Program-made: the position numbers and the translations under genes
DNA from: SKPH01 sp051748565
GTDB taxonomy: Bacteria > Bacillota > Dethiobacteria > DTU022
Assembly: GCA_051748565.1 (NCBI GenBank)
Contig: JBNJHN010000024.1
Location: forward strand, 1 to 25,492
Direction: 5' to 3'
Length of the DNA stretch: 25,492 nt
Shown here: positions 15,502 to 23,055 of the stretch, in pieces
Layout: every line of letters starts with the position of its first letter
How positions within the stretch are numbered: the stretch's first letter is position 1
Notes under the pieces: generated by a model
Seen by the model: only the letters and a program-made list of their open reading frames with translations
Told to the model about the DNA's origin: nothing
Database searches by the model: none

Positions 15502-16071
15502 TTGTCGCTTCATCATAATAAAGAGCAAAACAGTGAATCACTGTTGTCAATCCTGCTCACGTTTTTAAAAGTGGGTGCTTTTACTTTTGGGGGCGGTTAC
15601 GCCATTTTACCGGTTATCCAGCAGGAAATAGTTGAAAGAAAGAAATGGGTGAGTCAAAGAGAATTTGCCGACATTCTTATCATTACCCAGGGGTTACCCG
15701 GCCAGCTGGCTTTGAACAGTGCTATACAAATTGGCATTCGCCTGCGTGGTATTCCCGGAGGACTGATCAGTGCCCTTGGTGTTACTGCACCGTCAGTAAT
15801 AATAATACTTTCTATTGCAGCTTATTTTTATCCCCTCTTGCGAGATAATGATTATGTACAGGCTGTTTTTTACGGACTAAGGCCGGCAGTTGTTGCTTTA
15901 ATTGCCGCTGCTGCAGTAAAGATGGGACGCGATATTATAAAGGGCTGGGTCGGGGTTATTCTTTGCCTGGTTCTTTTGGTTATCGCTATCATTACGCAAA
16001 TTCATCCGATCCTGGTGCTCCTGATCGGCGGCATAGCCGGATTGATCTTATCCCGGGGGAGGTACTGGTAA
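15502..16071 (+). CDS. chrA1: Short-chain CHR (chromate-type) transporter, first subunit
   Basis: A 189-residue membrane protein with about five to six helices, equal to one half of the two-domain ChrA protein. The conserved LKVGAFTFGGGYAILPVIQQEIVERKKWVS lies at about 23-52, and GLPGQLALNSAIQIG at about 72-86 is the second family motif. Short CHR proteins usually occur as tandem pairs that work together, as here. Proven members export chromate, but sulfate-like oxyanions have also been suggested. The TTG at 15502 has GAGGA about 7 nt upstream and no better start. It is co-transcribed with marR (30-bp gap), and its stop overlaps the start of the second subunit (TAATG). Confidence 0.9.
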   Translation: MSLHHNKEQNSESLLSILLTFLKVGAFTFGGGYAILPVIQQEIVERKKWVSQREFADILIITQGLPGQLALNSAIQIGIRLRGIPGGLISALGVTAPSVIIILSIAAYFYPLLRDNDYVQAVFYGLRPAVVALIAAAAVKMGRDIIKGWVGVILCLVLLVIAIITQIHPILVLLIGGIAGLILSRGRYW

Positions 16072-16601
16072 TGGCAGCAATCCTCCTTTCACTTTACTGG
16101 TCTTTTTTAAAAGTTGGTCTTTTTACTATCGGCGGCGGTTATGCCATGATTCCATTGATGGAGGCAGAAGTAATTACCGTGCACGGTTGGCTGAGCGCTT
16201 TGGAGTTCCTTGATATTATCGCCGTTGCTGAAATGACACCCGGCCCGATTTCGATTAATGCCGCTACATTTATCGGTTATATTATAGGCGGCTACGCCGG
16301 CTCTTTGGTTGCCACATTGGGAGTCATTACACCTTCTTTGGTCCTACTAACTCTATTATCGCGTTTGTTGATAAAAATAATACAGAATCCCGGCGCCCAA
16401 AACTTTATTAGCGGCCTGCGCTCCGCGCTGGTAGCCCTGATTCTGCTGGCCTCATTTACACTGGGGCAAACGGCAATAATTGATATTAAGACTGCTTTAA
16501 TTTTTGGCGCCCTCTTAATTGCCAGCTTGCTGCGCCAGGCAAACCCTCTCTACTTTATTGGTGCCGGAGCAATCCTCGGTCTCCTCCTGTTCCCGTACTA
16601 A
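16071..16601 (+). CDS. chrA2: Short-chain CHR (chromate-type) transporter, second subunit
   Basis: A 176-residue membrane protein, the partner half of the CHR pair. LKVGLFTIGGGYAMIPLMEAEVI is the first family motif (about 12-34) and EMTPGPISINAATFIGY the second (about 58-74). The order and wording match the C-type half, in which the TPGP motif replaces the LPGQ of the first subunit. The ATG at 16071 shares its A with the TAA of chrA1 and is preceded by GGGGGAGG about 8 nt upstream, so the two subunits are translationally coupled. Reading continues open upstream of the ATG, but the ribosome site and motif position decide the start. The promoter of the cofactor operon begins 8 bp after its stop codon. 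Confidence 0.9.
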   Translation: MAAILLSLYWSFLKVGLFTIGGGYAMIPLMEAEVITVHGWLSALEFLDIIAVAEMTPGPISINAATFIGYIIGGYAGSLVATLGVITPSLVLLTLLSRLLIKIIQNPGAQNFISGLRSALVALILLASFTLGQTAIIDIKTALIFGALLIASLLRQANPLYFIGAGAILGLLLFPY

Positions 16602-16608
16602 AAAGATG

Positions 16609-16617
16609 TGATATAAT
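16609..16617 (+). promoter_or_regulatory. Extended -10 promoter of the molybdopterin operon
   Basis: TGATATAAT is a complete TGn extended -10 motif (TATAAT at 16612-16617). No good -35 is present, which extended -10 promoters tolerate. Transcription would begin near 16624, about 16 nt before the riboswitch core. Confidence 0.55.
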
Positions 16618-16639
16618 ATTATTAATATAATTTATAACA

Positions 16640-16736
16640 GACTCCGAGCCTTTTCACCTAATGCTGATTTCAGGCTATGGTAAAAGACCTGGGTTGGGGG
16701 AGAAATCCCCCCGCCTCCCGTAATTGGAAAGGAGAC
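16640..16736 (+). promoter_or_regulatory. Moco RNA (molybdenum/tungsten cofactor riboswitch)
   Basis: The leader contains sequence blocks that I recognise as the conserved core of the Moco RNA motif: ACTCCGAGCC at 16641-16650, TTTTCACCTAATGCTGAT at 16651-16668, and CGCCTCCCGTAATTGGAAAG at 16712-16731. Helices visible by eye are CTTTTCACC (16650-16658) with GGTAAAAG (16679-16686, one bulged C), a stem GGGGGA/TCCCCC (16696-16701/16706-16711) closed by a GAAA tetraloop, and CTCC (16642-16645) with GGAG (16731-16734). The domain between CACC and GGT is short (20 nt), with at most a 5-bp helix. The RNA precedes moeA by about 100 nt, as expected for a cofactor sensor. Moco and the tungsten variant (Tuco) differ in the P3 helix, and I cannot settle which this is by eye. 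Confidence 0.85.
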
Positions 16737-16747
16737 TATGCCATTGG

Positions 16748-16784
16748 GCCGCGTTTTCTTGCAACAGGAGGCGCGGCTTTATCT
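16748..16784 (+). terminator. Terminator-like expression platform of the riboswitch
   Basis: GCCGCG (16748-16753) pairs with CGCGGC (16772-16777), and the stem continues through TCTTG (16757-16761) with CAGGA (16765-16769) to a 3-nt loop; TTTATCT follows. The 3' arm contains GGAGGCG (16767-16773), exactly complementary to CGCCTCC (16712-16718) in the riboswitch core, so the two folds exclude each other. Confidence 0.5.
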
Positions 16785-16837
16785 GTGCTTATCGCGGACC
16801 TGTTATCCCGCTTCTGCATTTAGTATGAGGTGTATGA

Positions 16838-18064
16838 ATGAAATTGATGAGGGTCACCAGTCCTGAAGATGTATTAAAAATAATTGGTGAACATTTTGAT
16901 CCGCTGGAGAGTGAAATACTTGCCCTGGAGAAGGCCGGTGGATGCTGCCTGGCCGAAACGATTAAAGCACCTGAGGATGTTCCCGGTTTTAATCGCTCCA
17001 CTGTTGACGGTTACGCTTTAAATGCCAGGGATACATTTGGCGCCGGTGAAGGAATACCTGCCATTTTGGAGTGTACAGGTGAAGTTATGATGGGACAGGC
17101 GGCGCCACCGATTAAAAGTGGACAGTGCTGCCTGGTGCATACCGGCGGAATGCTGCCTGAAGGCGCCGATGCAGTGATAATGATTGAAGATACAGACCTA
17201 ACCGGCTCAACAGTTCAGGGTTTTCGCCAGGTAGCACCCGGTGAAAATGTTATCCACCGCGGTGAAGACCTAAAAAAAAATGACACCGCCCTGCTTCAGG
17301 GCCATAAACTACGCGCACCCGAAATTGGCCTGCTGGCTTCGCTTGGTATTACATCAGTTGAGGTATACCGGCGCCCGGTTATCGGTTTTTTTTCCACCGG
17401 GGATGAACTGGTCGACTACAGCAACCCTTGTCTTAAACCCGGTCAAATCAGGGACAGCAATGCTCCGGCTCTTCTTTACCTTGCGGAACAGAGCGGAGCT
17501 GCAGGTAAATATGGCGGGATTCTACCCGATCATTTTGAAACATTCCTGGAGAAAAGCAAGGCCATGCTTGAAGAAACAGACCTGCTTGTTTTCTCAGGAG
17601 GCAGTTCAGTCGGCAGCCGTGATTATACTGCTCGCACAATACAGGAACTGGGTAAGCCGGGCTTGCTGGTAGAAGGCATATCGATCCAACCGGGCAAACC
17701 AACTCTATTGGCAAACTGCTCCGGAAAACCGGTACTCGGCCTCCCGGGGCATCCTGTATCAGCCTTGAATATTTTCACCATATTCGGTAAGGCAATTATT
17801 GATCGCCTGTCCGGGCGGGGAAAAAAGATTTTCATGCCAACCGTTAAAGCAATTTTAGCCCGTAATGTTCCATCTCGCTCCGGTCGCACCGACTATGTTC
17901 GCATCAGGCTGAAAGAAACCAGAGAAGGGTTAAGTGCTGTTCCTGTTTTCGGCCGCTCCGGCATGCTGCGTACTCTGGCTGAAGCTGATGGTCTGCTGGT
18001 GGTGCCATCAGAAAAAGAAGGCCTTAATACCGGTGAGATAGTGGAGGTTTCTATATGGGATTAG
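16838..18064 (+). CDS. moeA: Molybdopterin molybdenumtransferase MoeA
   Basis: Inserts molybdate or tungstate into adenylylated molybdopterin. The protein has 408 residues, the normal MoeA size, with the four-domain order. STVDGYA has the substrate-binding Asp at 57; HTGGMLPEGADAVIMIED covers about 101-118; STGDEL is at 186-191; GGSSVGSRDYT at 254-264; and PGKP followed by GLPGHPVSA at 285-309. All key acidic residues are in place, so this is a full active-type MoeA. GAGG lies 7 nt before the ATG. It is the first gene after the riboswitch, so cofactor level should set its expression. The next gene, a second MoeA-type protein, begins 16 bp later. Confidence 0.95.
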   Translation: MKLMRVTSPEDVLKIIGEHFDPLESEILALEKAGGCCLAETIKAPEDVPGFNRSTVDGYALNARDTFGAGEGIPAILECTGEVMMGQAAPPIKSGQCCLVHTGGMLPEGADAVIMIEDTDLTGSTVQGFRQVAPGENVIHRGEDLKKNDTALLQGHKLRAPEIGLLASLGITSVEVYRRPVIGFFSTGDELVDYSNPCLKPGQIRDSNAPALLYLAEQSGAAGKYGGILPDHFETFLEKSKAMLEETDLLVFSGGSSVGSRDYTARTIQELGKPGLLVEGISIQPGKPTLLANCSGKPVLGLPGHPVSALNIFTIFGKAIIDRLSGRGKKIFMPTVKAILARNVPSRSGRTDYVRIRLKETREGLSAVPVFGRSGMLRTLAEADGLLVVPSEKEGLNTGEIVEVSIWD

Positions 18065-18080
18065 CATTTGGAGGTAGCAA

Positions 18081-19976
18081 ATGAGAAAAGTATACCTGAG
18101 TAACACCCCCCGTGGGGAAGCACTGGAAATTTTTTTATCTGCTGTAGAAATTCCCCGCCGCACCGAATTTAAAGCAGTAGCAGATTCGTTGGGCAGGGTA
18201 ACAGCCGAACCTGTTTTTGCCCTTCTGTCTATGCCCGGTTACCATGCTGCAGCCATGGACGGCATTGCTGTGCGCGCTGAGAAAACTTTTAGTGCTTCTG
18301 ACCAAAACCCCATGAAACTGGAACCGGAAAATGGATTCCAATATATAAACACAGGTGGTCCTCTCCCCGAAGGGTTTGATGCTGTAATTAAAATTGAAGA
18401 TATTCAAGTGCTTGATGATAACTGTGTCGAAATTCTTGCCCCGGCAACCCCCTGGCAGCACACCCGTGCTGTGGGTGAAGATGTGGTTACAGGAGAATTA
18501 ATTGCACCTTCCAGGCACCGCCTGAGACCTCCCGATCTGGGTGTCCTGCTCGCCGCCGGTATAACAGAGGTTCCACTGCTGGCCAGACCAAAGGTATCGA
18601 TTATCCCCAGTGGATCTGAAGTGGTAAAACCGGACAGGGAGCGGGGAAAAGGCACTATTCCTGATTTTAACAGCACAGTTATTGCTTCTTACTTGTATGA
18701 ATGGGGAGCCGAACCGGTAATTAAACCAATTGTGCCCGATGACCCGGTGCTGATCAGGGATGCACTTGCAGCAGCCCTGGAAGAATCAGATCTGGTTATC
18801 ATCAATGCCGGATCTTCGGCCGGTGAAAAAGATTACACCTACCCGGCTCTTGAAGAACTTGGAGAGGTTTTTTTACACGGGGTGGCCACCCGCCCCGGCA
18901 AACCAACAATTTTGGGGAAAGTCCACAATAAACCGGTAATCGGTCTTCCGGGGTACCCGGTTTCAGCCTACTTAAGTCTTGAATGGTTCGCACAACCTCT
19001 GATTTGCCGCTACCTGGGACTGCCAACTCCGCAGCGTGAAAAATTAGAAGTGATTCTCGGTCGCAGGATTGTATCGGAAATAGGTGTCGAAGAATTTGTG
19101 CGGATGACTGTGGGACATATCGGAGGCCGCTTTATCGCCAACCCCCTGGCACGGGGAGCCGGTGTAACAATGTCGCTGGTAAAAGCTGACGGGCTGCTGG
19201 TCATTCCGGTAAATTTGCTCGGTTTTGAGCAGGATGAAGCAGTACATATCGAGCTATACCGCCCAAAGGACGAACTGCGCCATAACCTGCTGGCTGCCGG
19301 CAGCCATGACCTGATCATCGATCTTTTAGGAACAACCCTTAAAGAGCGTGACCCAAAAATGAGCCTTTCATCGGCACATCTTGGCAGTATGGGTGGAATC
19401 GCAGCTGTCGGACGAGGCCAGGCTCATCTGGCCGGGATACACCTTTTTGACCCCGAGACAAAGGAATATAACCGGCCTTATATCAAGAAACTGCTACCCG
19501 ATCAAAAAATTCACCTGATAAACCTGGCGTACAGGATGCAGGGATGGATTGTACCTAAAGGAAATCCCGACGGAATTGAGAAGGTTGAACAGTTAGCTGA
19601 TTTAAAGCTCAGTTTTATTAACCGCCAGAAAGGGGCTGGAACACGTATCCTTTTCGATTACCTGCTTAAGGAGGCAGGCCTTTCACAAAACCAGATTTAC
19701 GGTTACGAACGAGAAGAATATACCCATCTAAATGTTGCCGCCGCCGTAGCAGCCGGAACAGCCCGGATTGGGCTTGGAATTTTGCCCGCGGCTAAAGCCT
19801 TTGAGCTTGACTTTGTACCCCTGGTTGAAGAACGTTATGACCTGCTCATGGACGATACTTTTTACAACAGTCCCGAGGCAAAAACTTTGCTGGAAATAAT
19901 TGGCGATTCAAACTTCCAGCAGCTTGTAGAATCAATGGGCGGATACAGTATGAGAGATGCCGGAAAGGAACAATAA
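18081..19976 (+). CDS. Second MoeA fused to a PBP-like (LysR substrate-binding type) domain
   Basis: A 631-residue two-part protein. Residues 1-400 are a MoeA: MPGYHAAAMDGIA has the Asp at 60, YINTGGPLPEGFDAVI follows, then GSSAGEKDY at 244-252 and GLPGYPVSA at 288-296. The motif that reads STGDEL in the upstream MoeA is PSGSEV here (176-181), so the usual Asp is Ser. Residues about 405-625 are a periplasmic-binding-protein-like domain (SSAHLGSMGGIAAVGRGQAHLAGIHLFD, then RQKGAGTRILFDYLL), as in the known MoeA-PBP fusions of anaerobes and archaea. The domain has no signal peptide and so works in the cytoplasm, probably as a ligand or metal-oxyanion sensor. GGAGG sits 6 nt before the ATG. A split of work between the two MoeA proteins, one for Mo and one for W, is plausible but inferred. 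Confidence 0.93.
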   Translation: MRKVYLSNTPRGEALEIFLSAVEIPRRTEFKAVADSLGRVTAEPVFALLSMPGYHAAAMDGIAVRAEKTFSASDQNPMKLEPENGFQYINTGGPLPEGFDAVIKIEDIQVLDDNCVEILAPATPWQHTRAVGEDVVTGELIAPSRHRLRPPDLGVLLAAGITEVPLLARPKVSIIPSGSEVVKPDRERGKGTIPDFNSTVIASYLYEWGAEPVIKPIVPDDPVLIRDALAAALEESDLVIINAGSSAGEKDYTYPALEELGEVFLHGVATRPGKPTILGKVHNKPVIGLPGYPVSAYLSLEWFAQPLICRYLGLPTPQREKLEVILGRRIVSEIGVEEFVRMTVGHIGGRFIANPLARGAGVTMSLVKADGLLVIPVNLLGFEQDEAVHIELYRPKDELRHNLLAAGSHDLIIDLLGTTLKERDPKMSLSSAHLGSMGGIAAVGRGQAHLAGIHLFDPETKEYNRPYIKKLLPDQKIHLINLAYRMQGWIVPKGNPDGIEKVEQLADLKLSFINRQKGAGTRILFDYLLKEAGLSQNQIYGYEREEYTHLNVAAAVAAGTARIGLGILPAAKAFELDFVPLVEERYDLLMDDTFYNSPEAKTLLEIIGDSNFQQLVESMGGYSMRDAGKEQ

Positions 19977-19978
19977 TT

Positions 19979-20974
19979 ATGCCACTAATTGATACACACG
20001 GAAGAAAACACGATTATATGAGAATTTCAGTAACTGATCGATGTAACCTGCGCTGTATTTACTGCATGGGAGATGAAGGTATCGTTCAACTACCCCATAG
20101 TGAAATCCTCAGTTATGAAGAAATCCTTAAAGTGATTACCGCAGGCGCTGAGTTGGGAATCAGTAAACTACGCATAACCGGAGGCGAACCGCTGGTTCGC
20201 AAGGATATAGTGAACTTGATAGACCGGATTGCAGCAATACCCGGAATCAATGATCTGGCTATGACCACTAACGGCATCCTGCTTCACCATTACGCTGCCG
20301 CATTGAAAAAAGCCGGGTTGAACAGGGTCAACATAAGCCTCGATACGCTTAACCCTGATCGATACCGGGAAATCACCCGCTGCGGTGAACTTAAACAGGC
20401 CCTGAAAGGTATTAAGTCGGCCCTGGAACATGGGCTGAATCCAGTTAAATTAAACACGGTGCTGATGAAGGGTATCAACGATAACGAAGTGCTTGATTTC
20501 TTGAAATTGACACTGGAAAAACCGCTGCACGTTCGCTTTATAGAGTATATGCCTATTGGAGATCATAGCCGGTGCTACCGCGACTACTACCTTCCGCTCA
20601 GCTTTATTGAGGAAACGGCCAGAAATTCAGGACTTCAACTCTTGCCTGTACCACTTCCTGGAGGGGCGGGACCGGCTGAATCTTATACCATCCCCGGGAG
20701 TATGGGAACTATAGGGCTGATTCATCCGATCAGCAAACATTTTTGCGATTCCTGCAACCGGCTGCGTTTAACTGCAGAAGGAAATCTGAAAGCCTGCTTA
20801 TACTGGCAGGAAGAATCACCGGTTCGGCCGGTAATAGATGATAAGAAAGCTCTGCAAGCTCTGATTCAGGAAGTGCTGAATGGTAAACCGGTCGAACATC
20901 AGATGGATTCTGACGGCACCTGTGGATCTGTAAAACCGGGTACTATGCGCGGCATGTCAAAAACTGGAGGATAA
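19979..20974 (+). CDS. moaA: GTP 3',8-cyclase MoaA
   Basis: The first enzyme of molybdopterin synthesis, a radical SAM protein that rearranges GTP to 3',8-cyclo-GTP. The protein has 331 residues, the normal length. The N-terminal cluster is SVTDRCNLRCIYCM, with the CxxxCxxC cysteines near 22, 26 and 29. GEPLVR and NISLDTL are the expected SAM-domain blocks. The second cluster uses the C-terminal HFCDSCNRLRLT together with a later KACLYW cysteine. The C-terminus RGMSKTGG is the usual tail that reaches into the active site (commonly RxMxxIGG); the Ile is Thr here. It starts 2 bp after the fused MoeA gene, with AAAGGAA as ribosome site. It forms a pair with the MoaC half of the next gene, which takes the next step. 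Confidence 0.96.
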   Translation: MPLIDTHGRKHDYMRISVTDRCNLRCIYCMGDEGIVQLPHSEILSYEEILKVITAGAELGISKLRITGGEPLVRKDIVNLIDRIAAIPGINDLAMTTNGILLHHYAAALKKAGLNRVNISLDTLNPDRYREITRCGELKQALKGIKSALEHGLNPVKLNTVLMKGINDNEVLDFLKLTLEKPLHVRFIEYMPIGDHSRCYRDYYLPLSFIEETARNSGLQLLPVPLPGGAGPAESYTIPGSMGTIGLIHPISKHFCDSCNRLRLTAEGNLKACLYWQEESPVRPVIDDKKALQALIQEVLNGKPVEHQMDSDGTCGSVKPGTMRGMSKTGG

Positions 20975-21085
20975 CTTAAAACCGGGGCAGACAATTCGGA
21001 ATAATAACTCACCAGCTCGTGCGGTCACCATTATGCCTGGACCAGATACTGAGATTTATAAATTAAAGTCAAGGGAGGTAGGAAA

Positions 21086-22081
21086 TTGCCGCCTGTGATA
21101 ATTAATTTAGTTGCCGCTCAATCGGAAACCGGCAAAACAACAATATTGGAAAAATTGTTGCCTCTACTTAAAGATCGCGGATTACGCGTGGCTGCCCTCA
21201 AAGGCCATCTTCAACACTACAACCTGGACCTCCCGGGTAAAGACAGCTGGCGTTTTACCAAAGCAGGAGCCGAAGTATCCGGCCTGACAACTCCTGACAG
21301 CTATATCTTAATCGGCTCTAACAGCAGTAAAAGCGGAAATGAGGCCGCTGCCGAAATGCTGCGTGATATGGACCTGGTAATTATTGAAGGAAACAAAAAA
21401 AGTAGCAACCCTAAAATCGAGGTGGTGCGCAGTGCACTGAACCGGGAACCGCTTTTACCCTTCAACACAATCGCAGTCGTTACCGATCGCCATGATCTGA
21501 ACCTTGATATTCCGGTTTATAATCTTAAAGATAGCGTCGGCCTGGCTGATTTCATTGTTGACCGCTTTTTCAGATCGAAAACTGAAACCGGATCACCTTC
21601 AGGCGATTTTACCCATTTTGACGATTCGGGAAGGCCAAAGATGGTCGATATATCAGCCAAGGGAGAAACCCTGCGAGAAGCATACGCCAGGGGTGAAATT
21701 ACCATGGCTCCGGAAACCCTGGCCCGTATCATAACCGGCAGTATGGCCAAAGGCGATGTTCTTGGAGTAGCCCAGGTTGCTGCAGTGATGGCGGTTAAAG
21801 AAACAGGACGCCTGATTCCAATGGCTCACCCACTCAGCATCTCGGCAGTAGAAGTCGACTTTGATCCGATTAAAGTAGAGTCAAAAATTAAAATAGGGGT
21901 AAGGGTCAGGCTAACCGGACAAACCGGAGTGGAAATGGAAGCCCTAACCGGAGTCAGTATGGCTGCCCTGACTATCTATGATATGTGCAAAGCTGTTGAT
22001 AAAAATATGGTTATCCAGAATATACATCTGGTTGAGAAGAAAGGAGGACGCTCCGGTCACTATCGCCGCGAGCAGACTTAA
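21086..22081 (+). CDS. MobB-MoaC fusion (GTP-binding adapter plus cyclic pyranopterin monophosphate synthase)
   Basis: A single 331-residue reading frame with two enzymes. Residues 1-165 are MobB: a P-loop AQSETGKTT (11-19), KGHLQHYNLDLPGKDSWR (39-56, the MobB histidine/PGKDS block) and LVIIEGNKK (97-105). Residues about 178-331 are MoaC: MVDISAKGET, MAHPLSIS with HPL at 248-250, GVEMEALTGVS at 281-291 and IYDMCKAVDK at 297-306. All expected active-site blocks are present, so both halves look functional. MoaC turns 3',8-cyclo-GTP into cPMP, and MobB assists MobA in nucleotide attachment. A short Gly/Ser/Pro/Asp linker (about 167-180) joins them. The TTG at 21086 has GGGAGG 7 nt upstream. The stop overlaps the next start (TAATG). 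A frameshift artefact is unlikely because no shift is needed. Confidence 0.93.
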   Translation: MPPVIINLVAAQSETGKTTILEKLLPLLKDRGLRVAALKGHLQHYNLDLPGKDSWRFTKAGAEVSGLTTPDSYILIGSNSSKSGNEAAAEMLRDMDLVIIEGNKKSSNPKIEVVRSALNREPLLPFNTIAVVTDRHDLNLDIPVYNLKDSVGLADFIVDRFFRSKTETGSPSGDFTHFDDSGRPKMVDISAKGETLREAYARGEITMAPETLARIITGSMAKGDVLGVAQVAAVMAVKETGRLIPMAHPLSISAVEVDFDPIKVESKIKIGVRVRLTGQTGVEMEALTGVSMAALTIYDMCKAVDKNMVIQNIHLVEKKGGRSGHYRREQT

Positions 22082-22995
22082 TGGCTGTAATTATTGCCGT
22101 ATGCACCGGTGAAAAAAAAGGTGAACGCAAAACAAATGTTGGTGAAAGTTTTTTAATTAAAGGCCAGGGACTCAAGGGTGATGCCCATGCCGGTTTTGCT
22201 CACCGGCAGGTAAGCCTGCTGGCAGAGGAAAGTATCGCCAAGATGACCGCAAAAGGACTGGATGTCGGACCCGGTGACTTTGCCGAAAACCTGACTACGA
22301 CCGGAATGGACCTGGTTAACCTGCCAATCGGAACCAGACTTCAGGCAGGACCGGAAGCAATCTTAAGGATCACCCAGATTGGCAAAGAATGTCATGACCG
22401 CTGTGCAATTTATTACCAGGCTGGTGATTGCGTCATGCCCCGGGAAGGAATTTTTGCCGAGGTCCTGCGTGGAGGAAAAGTTAGAGTCGGTGATGAACTT
22501 GAAATCAAAAATTCTTATCGCTTTGGAGTAATCACGGCCAGCGACAAAGGGGCCTGTGGCGAACGTGAAGACTTAAGCGGGCCTGCAGTGAGCGAAATCC
22601 TTTTACCCTGGGGTGATGTGATCGACCGGGTTATCGTTCCTGACAACCGCACTGCCATTGCCAGAGTTTTGCTGGATATGATTAACAAGGAAGTCGACGC
22701 TATTTTTACCACCGGTGGGACCGGAATGAGCCCGCGTGATGTTACTCCTGAAGCTACCCTGGAAGTTGTAGATCGCCTGGTCCCCGGGATCGCCGAAGCA
22801 ATTCGCCGAGAAACCGCTTCGGCGACTGCCAAAGCAATGCTATCACGCGGAGTCGCCGGGATAAGCGGCTCAACTCTAATCGTTAACCTGCCCGGCAGCC
22901 CGAAAGCAGTGGCCGAATGTTTAGCTGTGCTTATACCGGTCTTAGAACATGCTCTGGAAACTGTCAGCGGCCGCGGCGGTGAGTGTGCCAGGTAA
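22081..22995 (+). CDS. MOSC domain fused to MogA/MoaB
   Basis: A 304-residue two-domain protein. Residues 1-142 are a MOSC domain (GLKGDAHAGFAHRQVSLLAEE, PGDFAENLTTTGMDL, GKECHDRCAIY with C104 and C108, REGIFAEVLRGGKVRVGDE). MOSC domains bind sulfur or molybdopterin ligands, as in the YiiM and Moco sulfurase C-terminal families. Residues 146-304 are MogA/MoaB: GVITASDKGACGEREDLSG, TTGGTGMSPRDVTPEAT (210-226), and NLPGSPKA (269-276). This half adenylylates molybdopterin for MoeA. MOSC-MogA fusions are known in other Bacillota. The ATG shares a base with the preceding stop, so the fusion genes are translationally coupled. It is the last gene of the operon and is followed by a strong terminator. 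MoaD, MoaE, MobA and MoeB are not in the window. Confidence 0.93.
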   Translation: MAVIIAVCTGEKKGERKTNVGESFLIKGQGLKGDAHAGFAHRQVSLLAEESIAKMTAKGLDVGPGDFAENLTTTGMDLVNLPIGTRLQAGPEAILRITQIGKECHDRCAIYYQAGDCVMPREGIFAEVLRGGKVRVGDELEIKNSYRFGVITASDKGACGEREDLSGPAVSEILLPWGDVIDRVIVPDNRTAIARVLLDMINKEVDAIFTTGGTGMSPRDVTPEATLEVVDRLVPGIAEAIRRETASATAKAMLSRGVAGISGSTLIVNLPGSPKAVAECLAVLIPVLEHALETVSGRGGECAR

Positions 22996-23055
22996 GGGAT
23001 CAAATGCTTGATTTAAAAAAAATATAAGTTGCTTCCATTAAACAAGATAGCAGGC

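Noticed and set aside
20975..21085. A 40-codon open frame between moaA and the MobB-MoaC gene (ending at the first bases of the latter)
   Set aside because: No usable start codon at a ribosome site and no recognisable family; the GGGAGG in it serves the next gene.
21086..22081. MobB-MoaC and MOSC-MogA as assembly or frameshift artefacts
   Set aside because: Both frames are continuous with intact motifs on both sides of natural linkers, and the genes overlap cleanly by TAATG.
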